From a virus: a stretch of DNA of 44,297 nucleotides. Positions 7,661 to 16,125 of the stretch are shown here, piece by piece. The stretch lies in the IMG/VR virus record IMGVR_UViG_3300012012_001295, positions 1-44,297 of that record, one strand, 5' to 3'. Made by a program: the position numbers and the translations under genes. The notes under the pieces were generated by a model. The model was not told the DNA's origin, did no database searches, and saw only the letters and a program-made list of their open reading frames with translations. The stretch's first letter is position 1. Each line of letters begins with the position of its first letter.

Positions 7661-7825
7661 ATGAAAAACTGTAAAATATGTAATTTGGAAATATATACAC
7701 CAGATCAAGATTTATATAATGAACTTTGTGATCTCGTTGATTATTACGGAATGGAATGTTTAAATGATGACCAGCAACTTTTAGTGGAACAAACTATATG
7801 TGAAACATGTTATACAAAAATATGA
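7661..7825 (+). CDS. 54-residue putative zinc-binding protein (two CxxC)
   Basis: The ATG lies 1 nt after the HD gene's stop codon. The product has CKIC at residues 4-7 and CETC at 47-50, with an acidic, aromatic middle. Paired CxxC knuckles at both ends suggest one zinc site. Its stop overlaps the next gene's ATG (ATGA at 7822), which supports translation as part of the operon. It is short and has no recognised family. Confidence 0.7.
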   Translation: MKNCKICNLEIYTPDQDLYNELCDLVDYYGMECLNDDQQLLVEQTICETCYTKI

Positions 7826-8322
7826 AAAAGAAAACAACCAATAAAAAGACAAAATCCAAAAAGAGCGAATTTCAAGAATTTGACTCTCATAAATTAGCCA
7901 AGAATTCACCTAAAAACTTAGAACATTTTGAAGCGGTGCAAACAACAGTTGACAGACTTAGAAAGGAACATATAGCTAAGTTACCAAAAGAAATACAAGA
8001 TAAATACAAGGCTTTAGAAGAAGTCATTTTACCACTTTTAGATAAACATAAAATTAAATACGCTTTGACTGTTTGGCCTGAAGGAGAAATAGGCGCAATA
8101 CAATATCAAGCATTTCATTATGGCCCACCTTATACACCAGAAGCCAGTAAAGATTTGATTACATATATCCCTCAATATTTGAACTCTGTTTTGAGAATGA
8201 TCACACTTCAAATGAATTATAAAATTTTAGTGATGCAATACTCTAAAGAAGGTAAGGATATACCTCTGGATGTATATCATTTAGGGGAACCACATCCAAT
8301 TAAACTTGATTTACCTCAATAG
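7822..8322 (+). CDS. Hypothetical protein with lysine-rich N-terminus
   Basis: This 166-residue protein starts at the ATG that overlaps the preceding stop. An in-frame ATG at 7807 lies inside the previous gene. The first 20 residues are mostly Lys, Thr and Ser, which could bind nucleic acid. A long helical stretch (about 30-75) and a more hydrophobic C-terminal half follow. No family was recognised. Confidence 0.75.
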   Translation: MKKKTTNKKTKSKKSEFQEFDSHKLAKNSPKNLEHFEAVQTTVDRLRKEHIAKLPKEIQDKYKALEEVILPLLDKHKIKYALTVWPEGEIGAIQYQAFHYGPPYTPEASKDLITYIPQYLNSVLRMITLQMNYKILVMQYSKEGKDIPLDVYHLGEPHPIKLDLPQ

Positions 8323-8341
8323 TCCTATTAAATAAGACATT

Positions 8342-8620
8342 ATGCACTTACCTACTCCTGAGAGAAAAGCCGAGATTTATGACACAATTCGAACTGGATT
8401 GGTTAACAGTGGAATCGTTCATCCAGAAGCAAACCCTCATTATGTTCTAGAGGCTATTTCTACAGTGTTTAAATCTCATACACATTGGCAAGATAAATTT
8501 AAAACACTGTCCAGTTTAATAGACGTATTTTTCAGTTTAGGTGAATGGGAATGTAAAAACATATCCCCTGAAAATAAACAAAGATTGTTTGATGATATAA
8601 AGAAAAACGCACAACTATAA
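8342..8620 (+). CDS. Hypothetical protein
   Basis: This 92-residue soluble protein is probably all-helical with no recognised family. ATTAAATA ends 7 nt before the ATG, so it may have its own late promoter inside an otherwise early-type gene run. It is followed 4 nt later by another small gene. Confidence 0.68.
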   Translation: MHLPTPERKAEIYDTIRTGLVNSGIVHPEANPHYVLEAISTVFKSHTHWQDKFKTLSSLIDVFFSLGEWECKNISPENKQRLFDDIKKNAQL

Positions 8621-8624
8621 AAAT

Positions 8625-8900
8625 ATGAATGAGGAAACATATGTAAAACAATGGAACGAAATTTGGAACAATTATCTACCAGATGTTCCATTTCAACAAG
8701 AATCGTGTTTATTCCACTTAGGTAAAACGTTTCTTTCTGATGAATACGAAAACTCTAGAAATTTGAGGTTCTGCATGGACGAAAATGTAGAGTCTTGTAA
8801 CAAATTCGAGGCTGCTAAAGAGGGAGAAAACCAATACGATTTCTATATGCCAACTAAAGTAGGATATATAAAAGTGGGGTTTGATTACGGTTTGTCGTAA
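8625..8900 (+). CDS. Hypothetical protein
   Basis: This 91-residue, Trp- and Asn-rich, acidic protein has no recognised family. It is closely spaced behind 8342-8620 and likely translated from the same message. Confidence 0.68.
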   Translation: MNEETYVKQWNEIWNNYLPDVPFQQESCLFHLGKTFLSDEYENSRNLRFCMDENVESCNKFEAAKEGENQYDFYMPTKVGYIKVGFDYGLS

Positions 8901-8917
8901 GATATTAACATATCCAC

Positions 8918-8925
8918 GTTAAATA
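8918..8925 (+). promoter_or_regulatory. Late promoter box GTTAAATA
   Basis: It ends 8 nt before the ATG at 8934 and would drive the two SprT-like genes. Confidence 0.5.
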
Positions 8926-8933
8926 TTTAAAGC

Positions 8934-9749
8934 ATGAACCTAAATGCTTTAATACACACAGTCTTAGCCGAAAACTCTATAAATTTCTCAGATTATGATC
9001 TAGGGAAAAAGTTCGATCATTATAACACTCTGCTTTTCAATGGCGAGATACCTAAAATTCCTGTATATTGGGCGAAATTAAAAGGGGTTGGGGGAGTAAC
9101 AGTGGCTAAAGTTATAAAACCTTCTAATGGAAGAGGTGGATATAATAGATATCATGGCGTAACATTAATAGAAGGTTCGCTAGAGATTAAAATTTCTAAC
9201 ATATTGAAAAGGTCTGAGGATGATTTAAATGGAATCATAATTCATGAAATGATTCATGCATACTTTATATCTAAACACATGTTTGATGTAAATCATGGAT
9301 ACAAATTTGTTGAAATGGTCAACAAACTATCTAAAATGGTAGGGTTCTCTATACCATTGACGGATGAAATGACAAACGTGGATTTGGTAGATGATAGTAT
9401 TATAAAACCAGTAGGAGTGATAATACTATCTAAAACAAATGGGACTCAATCATTTGCATTAGTGTCTCATAAACTTCTACAGTCTGCGGAATTCCTAGAA
9501 TCTTTGAAGATATATAGTTATAGATTGGATATGACTAAAATAGATGCATATACGATAAAATCTAAAAATTGGCACACTGTAAGCTTAATATTTCCAATAC
9601 AAAGATTGACATCAGATTCCATAAGAAGAGGGAAGATGAAATTATATAAAATGGATGACTCTAACACTGTAGTATCAGTTTCAAACCTCTTCATAGATTT
9701 GAAAGAAAAGGGAGAACTATTAAAAACTCATAAACGACATGAAATTTGA
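8934..9749 (+). CDS. SprT-like zinc metalloprotease, copy 1, with targeting-like N-terminus
   Basis: This 271-residue protein has a SprT/WLM-type metallopeptidase region at about 25-140. It contains HEMIH (104-108) for zinc binding and catalysis, with a third ligand at His121 in NHGYKF. The first 13 residues, MNLNALIHTVLAE, fit the shared motif exactly with LAE as a possible (L/I)-x-E site. The C-terminal 130 residues, beyond the protease core, are not recognised. SprT-family proteins act on DNA or DNA-bound proteins. A role in freeing or protecting injected phage DNA is inference. Confidence 0.82.
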   Translation: MNLNALIHTVLAENSINFSDYDLGKKFDHYNTLLFNGEIPKIPVYWAKLKGVGGVTVAKVIKPSNGRGGYNRYHGVTLIEGSLEIKISNILKRSEDDLNGIIIHEMIHAYFISKHMFDVNHGYKFVEMVNKLSKMVGFSIPLTDEMTNVDLVDDSIIKPVGVIILSKTNGTQSFALVSHKLLQSAEFLESLKIYSYRLDMTKIDAYTIKSKNWHTVSLIFPIQRLTSDSIRRGKMKLYKMDDSNTVVSVSNLFIDLKEKGELLKTHKRHEI

Positions 9750-10212
9750 TGATCTATATAACAAAGTATCTAAGAATTACATATCGTTTTCGAGATATAA
9801 TCTAAAAAGTAAATATAACACTTTCAACGCAAAATATTTTAAAAACATGTTGCCTAAAATTCCTGTTGTTTGGGCCAACTTAAAAGGCGTTGGAGGATTA
9901 GCCACATGTAAGATAATAACCCCAAAATTCAAAACTGGATTTGGGACATCTAAATATCAGTATTCTAGAATATCACCAAACTCTTTAAAAATACAGATAT
10001 CCAACACTTTAAAGCGTTCAGAGAAATCAATAGATAAGATATTGATACATGAGATGATACATGTATATTTCATGGTCACTAAAAACTTCGATGAGGGACA
10101 TGGAAGCAAATTTCAGAAAATGGCTCAAAAAATTAGTAAATCTTTCGGTCAAAAAATTCCTTTAGTGGATGTCATATATAAAACTGAACAAGGATATAAT
10201 TTCACTGTTTGA
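9739..10212 (+). CDS. SprT-like zinc metalloprotease, copy 2
   Basis: This 157-residue paralogue has HEMIH (104-108) and His121 (EGHGSKF) at exactly the same positions as copy 1. It also shares the IPV-x-WA-x-LKGVGG and LKRSE blocks. It lacks the C-terminal extension of copy 1. It starts inside the end of copy 1 (11-nt overlap) with MKFDDLYNKV, which has the MKF start but no clear (L/I)-x-E at position 13. The overlap indicates translational coupling after a tandem duplication. Confidence 0.82.
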   Translation: MKFDDLYNKVSKNYISFSRYNLKSKYNTFNAKYFKNMLPKIPVVWANLKGVGGLATCKIITPKFKTGFGTSKYQYSRISPNSLKIQISNTLKRSEKSIDKILIHEMIHVYFMVTKNFDEGHGSKFQKMAQKISKSFGQKIPLVDVIYKTEQGYNFTV

Positions 10213-10217
10213 TCTAC

Positions 10218-10245
10218 TTGATATTTGTCTTTCATATGTTATAAT
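10218..10245 (+). promoter_or_regulatory. Early sigma70-type promoter, TTGATA-N16-TATAAT
   Basis: It is followed by 6 nt and the ATG at 10252, the same geometry as at 2942 and 22957. This rules out the in-frame TTG at 10225, which lies inside the promoter. Confidence 0.65.
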
Positions 10246-10251
10246 TCGACA

Positions 10252-10992
10252 ATGAAGCATATATATCTAGCTGGCCCAATGTCGGGATTACCGTTATACA
10301 ACTTTGAAGAATTTAACAGGGTTACTAAAATATTAAGAGATGCTGGTTATTCAGTGTTTAGTCCTGCTGAAAAGGATTTATCTGACGGTTTTAATCCTAG
10401 CACAGACCCCCAAAAACCATTTTTGCATTACATGAAAATAGATTTACCAGAAGTGATGAATAGTGATTTTGTAGTTTTATTGAAAGGGTGGGAAAAATCT
10501 AAAGGTGCCAATTTAGAGGTAGTTGTAGCAAAAAATTGTGGAATACCAGTATGTGAATTTGTTGAAAATGACGATAGAACTTCTTGGGCTACAGTATATA
10601 TTAACCCTCCGTCAGCAGAAGCCACTATTAAAACAGAACCAGAACAGAAACCAAAACAGGAGATTAGACAATATTCAACTGGTGCAATTAGAGATTCGGA
10701 AGAAGGTAAGGAAGATTATACTGAAACTATTAGCTGGACGGCATTTAAACGATATGCTGAATATATGACTAGCAAAAAGAAACAATACGGTTCAGGAAAC
10801 TTCAAAAAGGGTATATCTATAGATTCTTATGAGAGGTCTTTAATGAGACATATATCAAAATATATGATTAATAAATACGAGGGTGGAGATTTAGAGAAAG
10901 ATTCTGACCATTTGGCTGCAATAGTTTTCAATATTTTTGGAATTATGCACGAAGAAGCCAGAAACTTACCTATAACAGTCGAAAACAGTTAA
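10252..10992 (+). CDS. Fusion of DUF4406-like and dATP/dGTP diphosphohydrolase-like domains
   Basis: This 246-residue protein starts MKHIYLAGPMSGLPLYNF, the signature of DUF4406 proteins related to nucleoside deoxyribosyltransferases. PAEKDLSDGF and SDFVVLLKGWEKSKGANLE follow. After a Glu/Lys linker (about 122-155), the C-terminal part has KKKQYGSGNFKKGI, SYERSLMRHISKY and KDSDHLAAIVFNIFG. This resembles the phage family formerly called DUF5664, now dATP/dGTP diphosphohydrolase. The expected role is removal or salvage of deoxynucleotides early in infection. The two halves are often separate genes. Confidence 0.75.
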   Translation: MKHIYLAGPMSGLPLYNFEEFNRVTKILRDAGYSVFSPAEKDLSDGFNPSTDPQKPFLHYMKIDLPEVMNSDFVVLLKGWEKSKGANLEVVVAKNCGIPVCEFVENDDRTSWATVYINPPSAEATIKTEPEQKPKQEIRQYSTGAIRDSEEGKEDYTETISWTAFKRYAEYMTSKKKQYGSGNFKKGISIDSYERSLMRHISKYMINKYEGGDLEKDSDHLAAIVFNIFGIMHEEARNLPITVENS

Positions 10993-11005
10993 TATCAACC
11001 TTTCG

Positions 11006-11013
11006 GTTAAATA
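11006..11013 (+). promoter_or_regulatory. Late promoter box GTTAAATA
   Basis: It ends 7 nt before the ATG at 11021. A small AACC-TTTC-GGTT hairpin overlaps its 5' side. Confidence 0.5.
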
Positions 11014-11020
11014 ATATATT

Positions 11021-13969
11021 ATGCCGAAAGATTTAAACCTGTTGATGAGTGCCTACAACTCTATATATTTTCTAGTAGAAGATGATGGTAAGATAGGAGG
11101 AGATGCTGTAAATGCATTAAAACACGAGTTGTCTGAAATGTATATTAAAGGTGCTCCTACAGAATGGAATGATCTAGGGTTTAATAAGAGCGATTGGGAT
11201 TGGTATACGAGATTGATAGCAACTACTGAATATAATTCAGACGTAATTTCCGTTGTAACAGCAATAAAAATGCTTAACGTTTTAGGACATTATAGAAATA
11301 CACAAGTGCCTAATTATGAACAATTAAACAACGATTTAGAAGATGCAATAGACAAGAGTAGAAACAAGGAACATGTAGGCGGAAAAGAAAGAACGAAAAT
11401 AATTATAAACAGAAACAAAAAAGACCCTTATGGTAAGATTTCTGTTTATATACCCATTGGAACAAAACCTCGTCTAATAAAAATTAATAGAATATTAGAC
11501 GCAGCACTAGCACAAGAGGGTGCAGTAAAATCACCAGATACTTACGGCAATTATCTATACCCTAGATATAAAAAATTATCAGCCGATAAAGCCAACACAA
11601 ATACGTATTTTATAGACTCTATATTATTACCTAAAATTTTGTCTGAGATATTTCCAGATTTTGAAGTAGTGGATGATTCAGGGGCACAGGAAAACGCGAA
11701 AACACCACAAGAGAATGGAAAACCAATAATTAAAATAGTCAAAAAAGAACAAACGAACTTCGGGGAAAAATTGCGAATAACATTAGGAGAAGACAGTTAT
11801 AAATCTAAAGGATTCTATTTCGGATTGAAAGCTATTCCCAATATAGTTCCTAAAATATTAGCATATGGCGGAAGCAGTGATTACCTGTTAAGCACCAGAA
11901 AAGAAGATTATGACATAATAAAACCACATCTGGAAAAAATGCTGGATGTTACAGCATTAGAAGATTTTTTCTCCTCATTACCTATAGTAGCTTCTAACGG
12001 AAAAGGAATTGAAAACAGCTTAATGTTTGAAGTTTACGGAAACGGGAAAACTTTAATAAGGATAGATTGGTCAAGATTCAACAATTTCCAAAAGGATAAA
12101 ATAAATCTAAAAAAGCTAATAAAGTATACATTTCCCGATATGGATTGGGAAACCGTTCCAATGTCATATATAGTTTCTGGAGATTATGATCAATATCACA
12201 TATTTGGAACTCTTCTTAAACGTGATGGATATAACACATCAAACTATAGAAAATTTTTCGATGATATGGTAAAATCTGATGTTATAGCACCTAGAAAACA
12301 TATATTAAAAACGAAAGAAGATATTAAAACAGCAATAGACGAAGAATTTAAAAACAGCATATTTGAATTATACGGTTTACAATATGATGGAATAAAGTTT
12401 TTATACGACAGGAAATATGCAATTTTAGGTTCTGAAACTGGTGGAGGTAAAACAATGCAGTTAATATATGCCGCTGCATTAAAAATGAATGAAACCCATA
12501 ACCCAACAATAATAGTAACTCTTAAATCGGTTCAGAAACAATTCGAAGATGAAATCATTAATGTCATGGGAGAAGACGAAAGAGATAATATATCCACTAA
12601 TATCAACAATATTAAAAAATGGAACATTTTCTATTATGACAATTTCTCTAAGGGTGAAGTTCAAAAAACCATAGTGGAAAAACTTAAAAATTGTGGTGCG
12701 GGCATTTTAATATTAGATGAATTACATCAGGTTAAAGGTAGCAGTGATAAAACTAAAGAGACATCCCCGAAGAAGTGTATAAATATATCAGAAGTTGCTA
12801 AAACTATACCTATTAAATGGGGGGCAACTGCAACAATTTCAGCTAATAAGCCATTAGATGTTAAAAATCAGCTATTGATGTTGGATCACCCTTTGGGTAA
12901 AATAACCGTAGGAAAATTTAAGCAAGATTTTCAGGCAATGATTCCTTCTGGTTACGATAATTCATATGAAGAAAATCCGAACTTCGAAGAAAGATTGAAA
13001 GCTGCCGAAAGTTTGAACAAATGGCTTAATTTATTTGGGGTTTATATCAGACACACTAAGGATGCAATGAGAGCAGCTAGAGGAGAGAAAATGCCCGATT
13101 TGATAATTTCTAAATCGGTTGGCGATTTAATATCACCAAAAGCTGAAAATTTCAGGAATGAATATCTAGCTAAAATTAAAAAATTCAAAAACGAGAATTT
13201 GGCAGTATCTCAATTGATGGCAAAGAGAGAACTAATTGCGATATATAAGGTTGATGCCACAGTTAAAAATGCTATAGAAATAATAACAAAAAATCAGCAT
13301 GATTCTGAAAATAATTACGCCGCCAGTAAAATATTAATATTTTCAGCGTTTAAAAAATCTGGACAGGATTTAGTTGAAAAGTTGCAAAACGAGTTGAGTA
13401 AGATCAACAAAGATTGGAAAGTTTTATCATATCTATCAAGCACATCCAAAAGTAAACGCTTGGCTGTTAAGTCTGAATCTATAAATCCTAATGTCAAAGT
13501 TTTAGTTATGAGTCTTGAAATGGGAGGAACTGGAATATCTTTCGCTAATACCTTCAAATCTATGATAGTAAATGACTATGATTGGACACCTGAATCTATA
13601 GAACAGAGTGAGGGGAGAATTTACCGTATTAACACAAATCACGATGTTAAAATAATATATACCTTAGATTCTGGATTTGATTCAGAATTATATGAAAAAG
13701 TGGAAAAAAAGATGAAACTTGCAAAGATTATACAGCAATATAGAGACATTTACAATAATGAAGTAAACGTCGATAATTCAGAGGCATTAAATAAAATAGT
13801 GGCTGCACAAAAGGAAATAATCAAGTTAAAACAAGAAACGGCAGAACGAATATCAACAGAAATAGGAACCAAGTTTGAAGTTGCTGACTTAGCCGAGAGT
13901 TTTAGTAGATATTTATATGTTTCTAATTTAAATGTTACAGAAGAGATTTTAAGCTGCATGAAAATGTAA
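11021..13969 (+). CDS. Large SNF2-like superfamily II helicase/ATPase
   Basis: This 982-residue protein has the helicase motor in its C-terminal half: Walker A GSETGGGKT (470-478), DELH box (566-569), motif III as GATATIS, motif V as SLEMGGTGISFA, and motif VI EQSEGRIYRIN (861-870). The pattern matches SNF2/Rad54-type DNA translocases. The first 460 residues are unrecognised and may bind DNA or other phage proteins. A late promoter box drives it, so a replication role is less likely than a late or virion-associated one. The N-terminus MPKDLNLLMSAYNSIY only loosely recalls the targeting motif. Confidence 0.85.
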   Translation: MPKDLNLLMSAYNSIYFLVEDDGKIGGDAVNALKHELSEMYIKGAPTEWNDLGFNKSDWDWYTRLIATTEYNSDVISVVTAIKMLNVLGHYRNTQVPNYEQLNNDLEDAIDKSRNKEHVGGKERTKIIINRNKKDPYGKISVYIPIGTKPRLIKINRILDAALAQEGAVKSPDTYGNYLYPRYKKLSADKANTNTYFIDSILLPKILSEIFPDFEVVDDSGAQENAKTPQENGKPIIKIVKKEQTNFGEKLRITLGEDSYKSKGFYFGLKAIPNIVPKILAYGGSSDYLLSTRKEDYDIIKPHLEKMLDVTALEDFFSSLPIVASNGKGIENSLMFEVYGNGKTLIRIDWSRFNNFQKDKINLKKLIKYTFPDMDWETVPMSYIVSGDYDQYHIFGTLLKRDGYNTSNYRKFFDDMVKSDVIAPRKHILKTKEDIKTAIDEEFKNSIFELYGLQYDGIKFLYDRKYAILGSETGGGKTMQLIYAAALKMNETHNPTIIVTLKSVQKQFEDEIINVMGEDERDNISTNINNIKKWNIFYYDNFSKGEVQKTIVEKLKNCGAGILILDELHQVKGSSDKTKETSPKKCINISEVAKTIPIKWGATATISANKPLDVKNQLLMLDHPLGKITVGKFKQDFQAMIPSGYDNSYEENPNFEERLKAAESLNKWLNLFGVYIRHTKDAMRAARGEKMPDLIISKSVGDLISPKAENFRNEYLAKIKKFKNENLAVSQLMAKRELIAIYKVDATVKNAIEIITKNQHDSENNYAASKILIFSAFKKSGQDLVEKLQNELSKINKDWKVLSYLSSTSKSKRLAVKSESINPNVKVLVMSLEMGGTGISFANTFKSMIVNDYDWTPESIEQSEGRIYRINTNHDVKIIYTLDSGFDSELYEKVEKKMKLAKIIQQYRDIYNNEVNVDNSEALNKIVAAQKEIIKLKQETAERISTEIGTKFEVADLAESFSRYLYVSNLNVTEEILSCMKM

Positions 13970-13976
13970 TAAAAAG

Positions 13977-13984
13977 GATAAATA
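13977..13984 (+). promoter_or_regulatory. Late promoter box GATAAATA
   Basis: It ends 8 nt before the ATG at 13993. Confidence 0.55.
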
Positions 13985-13992
13985 TAAGAAAT

Positions 13993-14802
13993 ATGAAATT
14001 CGACGATCTTTATAAAAGTATAATTAACGAAGCTGATGAATGGGGTGAACAGAGAGAAAGGGTAGAAGGAAGCGCACAAAATGATGCATGGAAAGAAGAA
14101 AAAGCCAAGGAAGTTAAGGAACCAGAGCCAGCAGAAGACACTGTTTCCAAATTTCCAGAGTTATCAGAAGAAAATAAAAACCTTTTGAACACTTTGAACA
14201 AAGCTTTAGCTAAAGGTGCTAAATTTACATCATTCATGTATAAAACCAATGGAACTGCTGATGTTAAAAAAGGAGCACCCGCAAATGGCCCAACTAAAAT
14301 TTATAAGGTTAATTTAGGCATAAGCTATTCTAACATTAAGGCCCATAATAAAACAGTTATCGAGGGATATGAACCTAAAGACGATTGGCAAAGAAAAGCT
14401 AAAGAAGAAATGATAGTAAGTTTGTCAAAACCATTCGTTCCAGAAGATGGTGGAACCAATGTTTATGTGTCTTTGGGAAAAGGAATAAGATATAACACTG
14501 AAAAAAAATGTTTGAACATATTAGGTCAAGTAACAGGAAAAGCCGAAGTGGTTGCAGACGGACAAGAAAAACCTAAAGAATTACCTCCTTTTAAATTATC
14601 TGTAAATAATGATGGAAGTCCTAGAGGTGGTGATAAGGCATATCTAGCAAAAGCCAAAAAGGAAATCAATTTCGCTTTAAAGGATTCTCTTCGTGGAGGA
14701 TTAACATCATACGATTTGGACTTGAACAAGATAGCAGGGATAAAAGTTAGCGGCGATATGATTGAATTTCACGCTGACGGAAAACAAGACATGAGAGCTT
14801 AA
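13993..14802 (+). CDS. Hypothetical protein with canonical targeting-like N-terminus
   Basis: This 269-residue protein opens MKFDDLYKSIINE, one of the clearest copies of the shared motif, with INE as a possible cleavage site. A charged region (14-60) follows, then a Lys/Gly-rich, probably beta-structured body with no recognised family. It sits between the helicase and the ArdC-like gene and has its own late box. It is 4 nt from the ArdC-like gene, so the two are likely co-expressed. Confidence 0.78.
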   Translation: MKFDDLYKSIINEADEWGEQRERVEGSAQNDAWKEEKAKEVKEPEPAEDTVSKFPELSEENKNLLNTLNKALAKGAKFTSFMYKTNGTADVKKGAPANGPTKIYKVNLGISYSNIKAHNKTVIEGYEPKDDWQRKAKEEMIVSLSKPFVPEDGGTNVYVSLGKGIRYNTEKKCLNILGQVTGKAEVVADGQEKPKELPPFKLSVNNDGSPRGGDKAYLAKAKKEINFALKDSLRGGLTSYDLDLNKIAGIKVSGDMIEFHADGKQDMRA

Positions 14803-14806
14803 ATAT

Positions 14807-16087
14807 ATGAATAAATTTGATTCTATACTTTTTGGAAGAGTATTCACAAATATCGAAGAGCTTCTAGGGGAAAATTTAATATTAAAAAAGAAAACTCTTA
14901 GTGATGATGAATTTGTTTTCGTAGTGACAAGTGACAATCCCGACATCACAAAGGGGCAAAATGAAACTTTCCGAAATCTAGACCTCATAAGAAATTCCGG
15001 CCTGTTTATTTTCGACAAAGCAAATATTAGAAAATGGATTTCTAAAAAGATATTTAACTTGAACGATTTTAATTTAAATGTTTCAAAATATAAACATGCT
15101 ATAAACACAATAAACGGTTTAGAAGACATAATAGATTCTGCTGAAGAGTTGGAAGAATATGGCGATATAGGGTTTAGTGACAGGATAAGCATGTTCATAG
15201 ATGAATTGAAAAATAAAGTAACATCTACTGCACAATCTAAAGAAGTTTTAGATTTCTTAAATTTTAAGAAGAGATTCCACAAATATTCTTTATATAATTC
15301 TATTTTGATTTTCATACAAAATAAAAATGCGACCTTGGTTAAAGGTGCGAGAAAATGGGAAAAAGAATTGGGGAGAAAAATTAAAGCTGGCGAAAAAGGT
15401 ATTTACATATATGTTCCTATTGGAAAGAAGAAAGATGAAGAAGAAGAACCAGAAGCATCATCTTCTCAGCCTCAAAATATTAAAGATTTAAGAACTACTA
15501 GATTTAAATTAAGGCCAATTTTCGACATAAGCCAAACTGAAGAGATTCCCGGAAAAGCTGTTAAAATACCAGACGAAATTAAATGGTATTCAGAGGAAGA
15601 AGCAGATGAAAAAACCAGAATAATTTATGATGCTTTGGTGGAATTGGCGAAAACTAAAGGCGTTACTGTATCTCTTGGGAATGTTGGTCATGAAGGTGCT
15701 AGAGGAGTTAGTAAAGGAGGAAGCATAAACCTTATAAACACTAACATAGCCACATTAATACACGAATTGGCCCATGAGATGTTGCACTGGAAAGACGATA
15801 GAAAGACCTTTTCTAAACAGGTTAAAGAGTTACAAGCAGAAGGTGTTGCACATGTAGTATTGGAAGAGTTCGGTCTACCTACAGGCACCACAGAAAACTA
15901 TCTAGTATTATGGAAAATAGACGCAGAACATATCAACAAAAATGAAGACATAATCAAAAAAACCTCTGAAGAGATAATAGATTTCATAAACGATTTCGCA
16001 ACAAAAGATGCAACTCCAGAAGTTCCTGTTACTGTTCCTGAAAGTTTAAACATGTTCCAAAAAGTCCTGAAAAAATATTCACTTTAA
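14807..16087 (+). CDS. ArdC-like antirestriction protein with metallopeptidase domain
   Basis: This 426-residue protein has two parts seen in ArdC-type proteins. One is an N-proximal ssDNA-binding-like region (about 145-240) with KYSLYNSILIFIQN, GARKWEKELGR and AGEKGIYIYVPI. The other is a zinc-peptidase region with HELAHEMLHW (319-328) and a downstream Glu345. ArdC proteins protect incoming plasmid DNA from restriction. About 140 extra residues precede the ArdC part, starting MNKFDSILFGRVFTNIEE, a looser form of the shared targeting motif. An acidic linker lies at 210-222. Confidence 0.82.
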   Translation: MNKFDSILFGRVFTNIEELLGENLILKKKTLSDDEFVFVVTSDNPDITKGQNETFRNLDLIRNSGLFIFDKANIRKWISKKIFNLNDFNLNVSKYKHAINTINGLEDIIDSAEELEEYGDIGFSDRISMFIDELKNKVTSTAQSKEVLDFLNFKKRFHKYSLYNSILIFIQNKNATLVKGARKWEKELGRKIKAGEKGIYIYVPIGKKKDEEEEPEASSSQPQNIKDLRTTRFKLRPIFDISQTEEIPGKAVKIPDEIKWYSEEEADEKTRIIYDALVELAKTKGVTVSLGNVGHEGARGVSKGGSINLINTNIATLIHELAHEMLHWKDDRKTFSKQVKELQAEGVAHVVLEEFGLPTGTTENYLVLWKIDAEHINKNEDIIKKTSEEIIDFINDFATKDATPEVPVTVPESLNMFQKVLKKYSL

Positions 16088-16090
16088 CAT

Positions 16091-16118
16091 TTGATTTCAC
16101 TGGATTTCATGATAAAAT
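16091..16118 (+). promoter_or_regulatory. Early sigma70-type promoter, TTGATT-N16-TAAAAT
   Basis: It is followed by 7 nt and the ATG at 16126. It would drive the 81-residue protein and dUTPase. Confidence 0.55.
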
Positions 16119-16125
16119 ACAATCT

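Noticed and set aside
14707-15315. Long minus-strand ORF opposite the ArdC-like gene.
   Set aside because: It is antisense to a clearly recognised protein, has no promoter, and has a composition typical of a shadow frame (Ser/Leu/Phe-rich).
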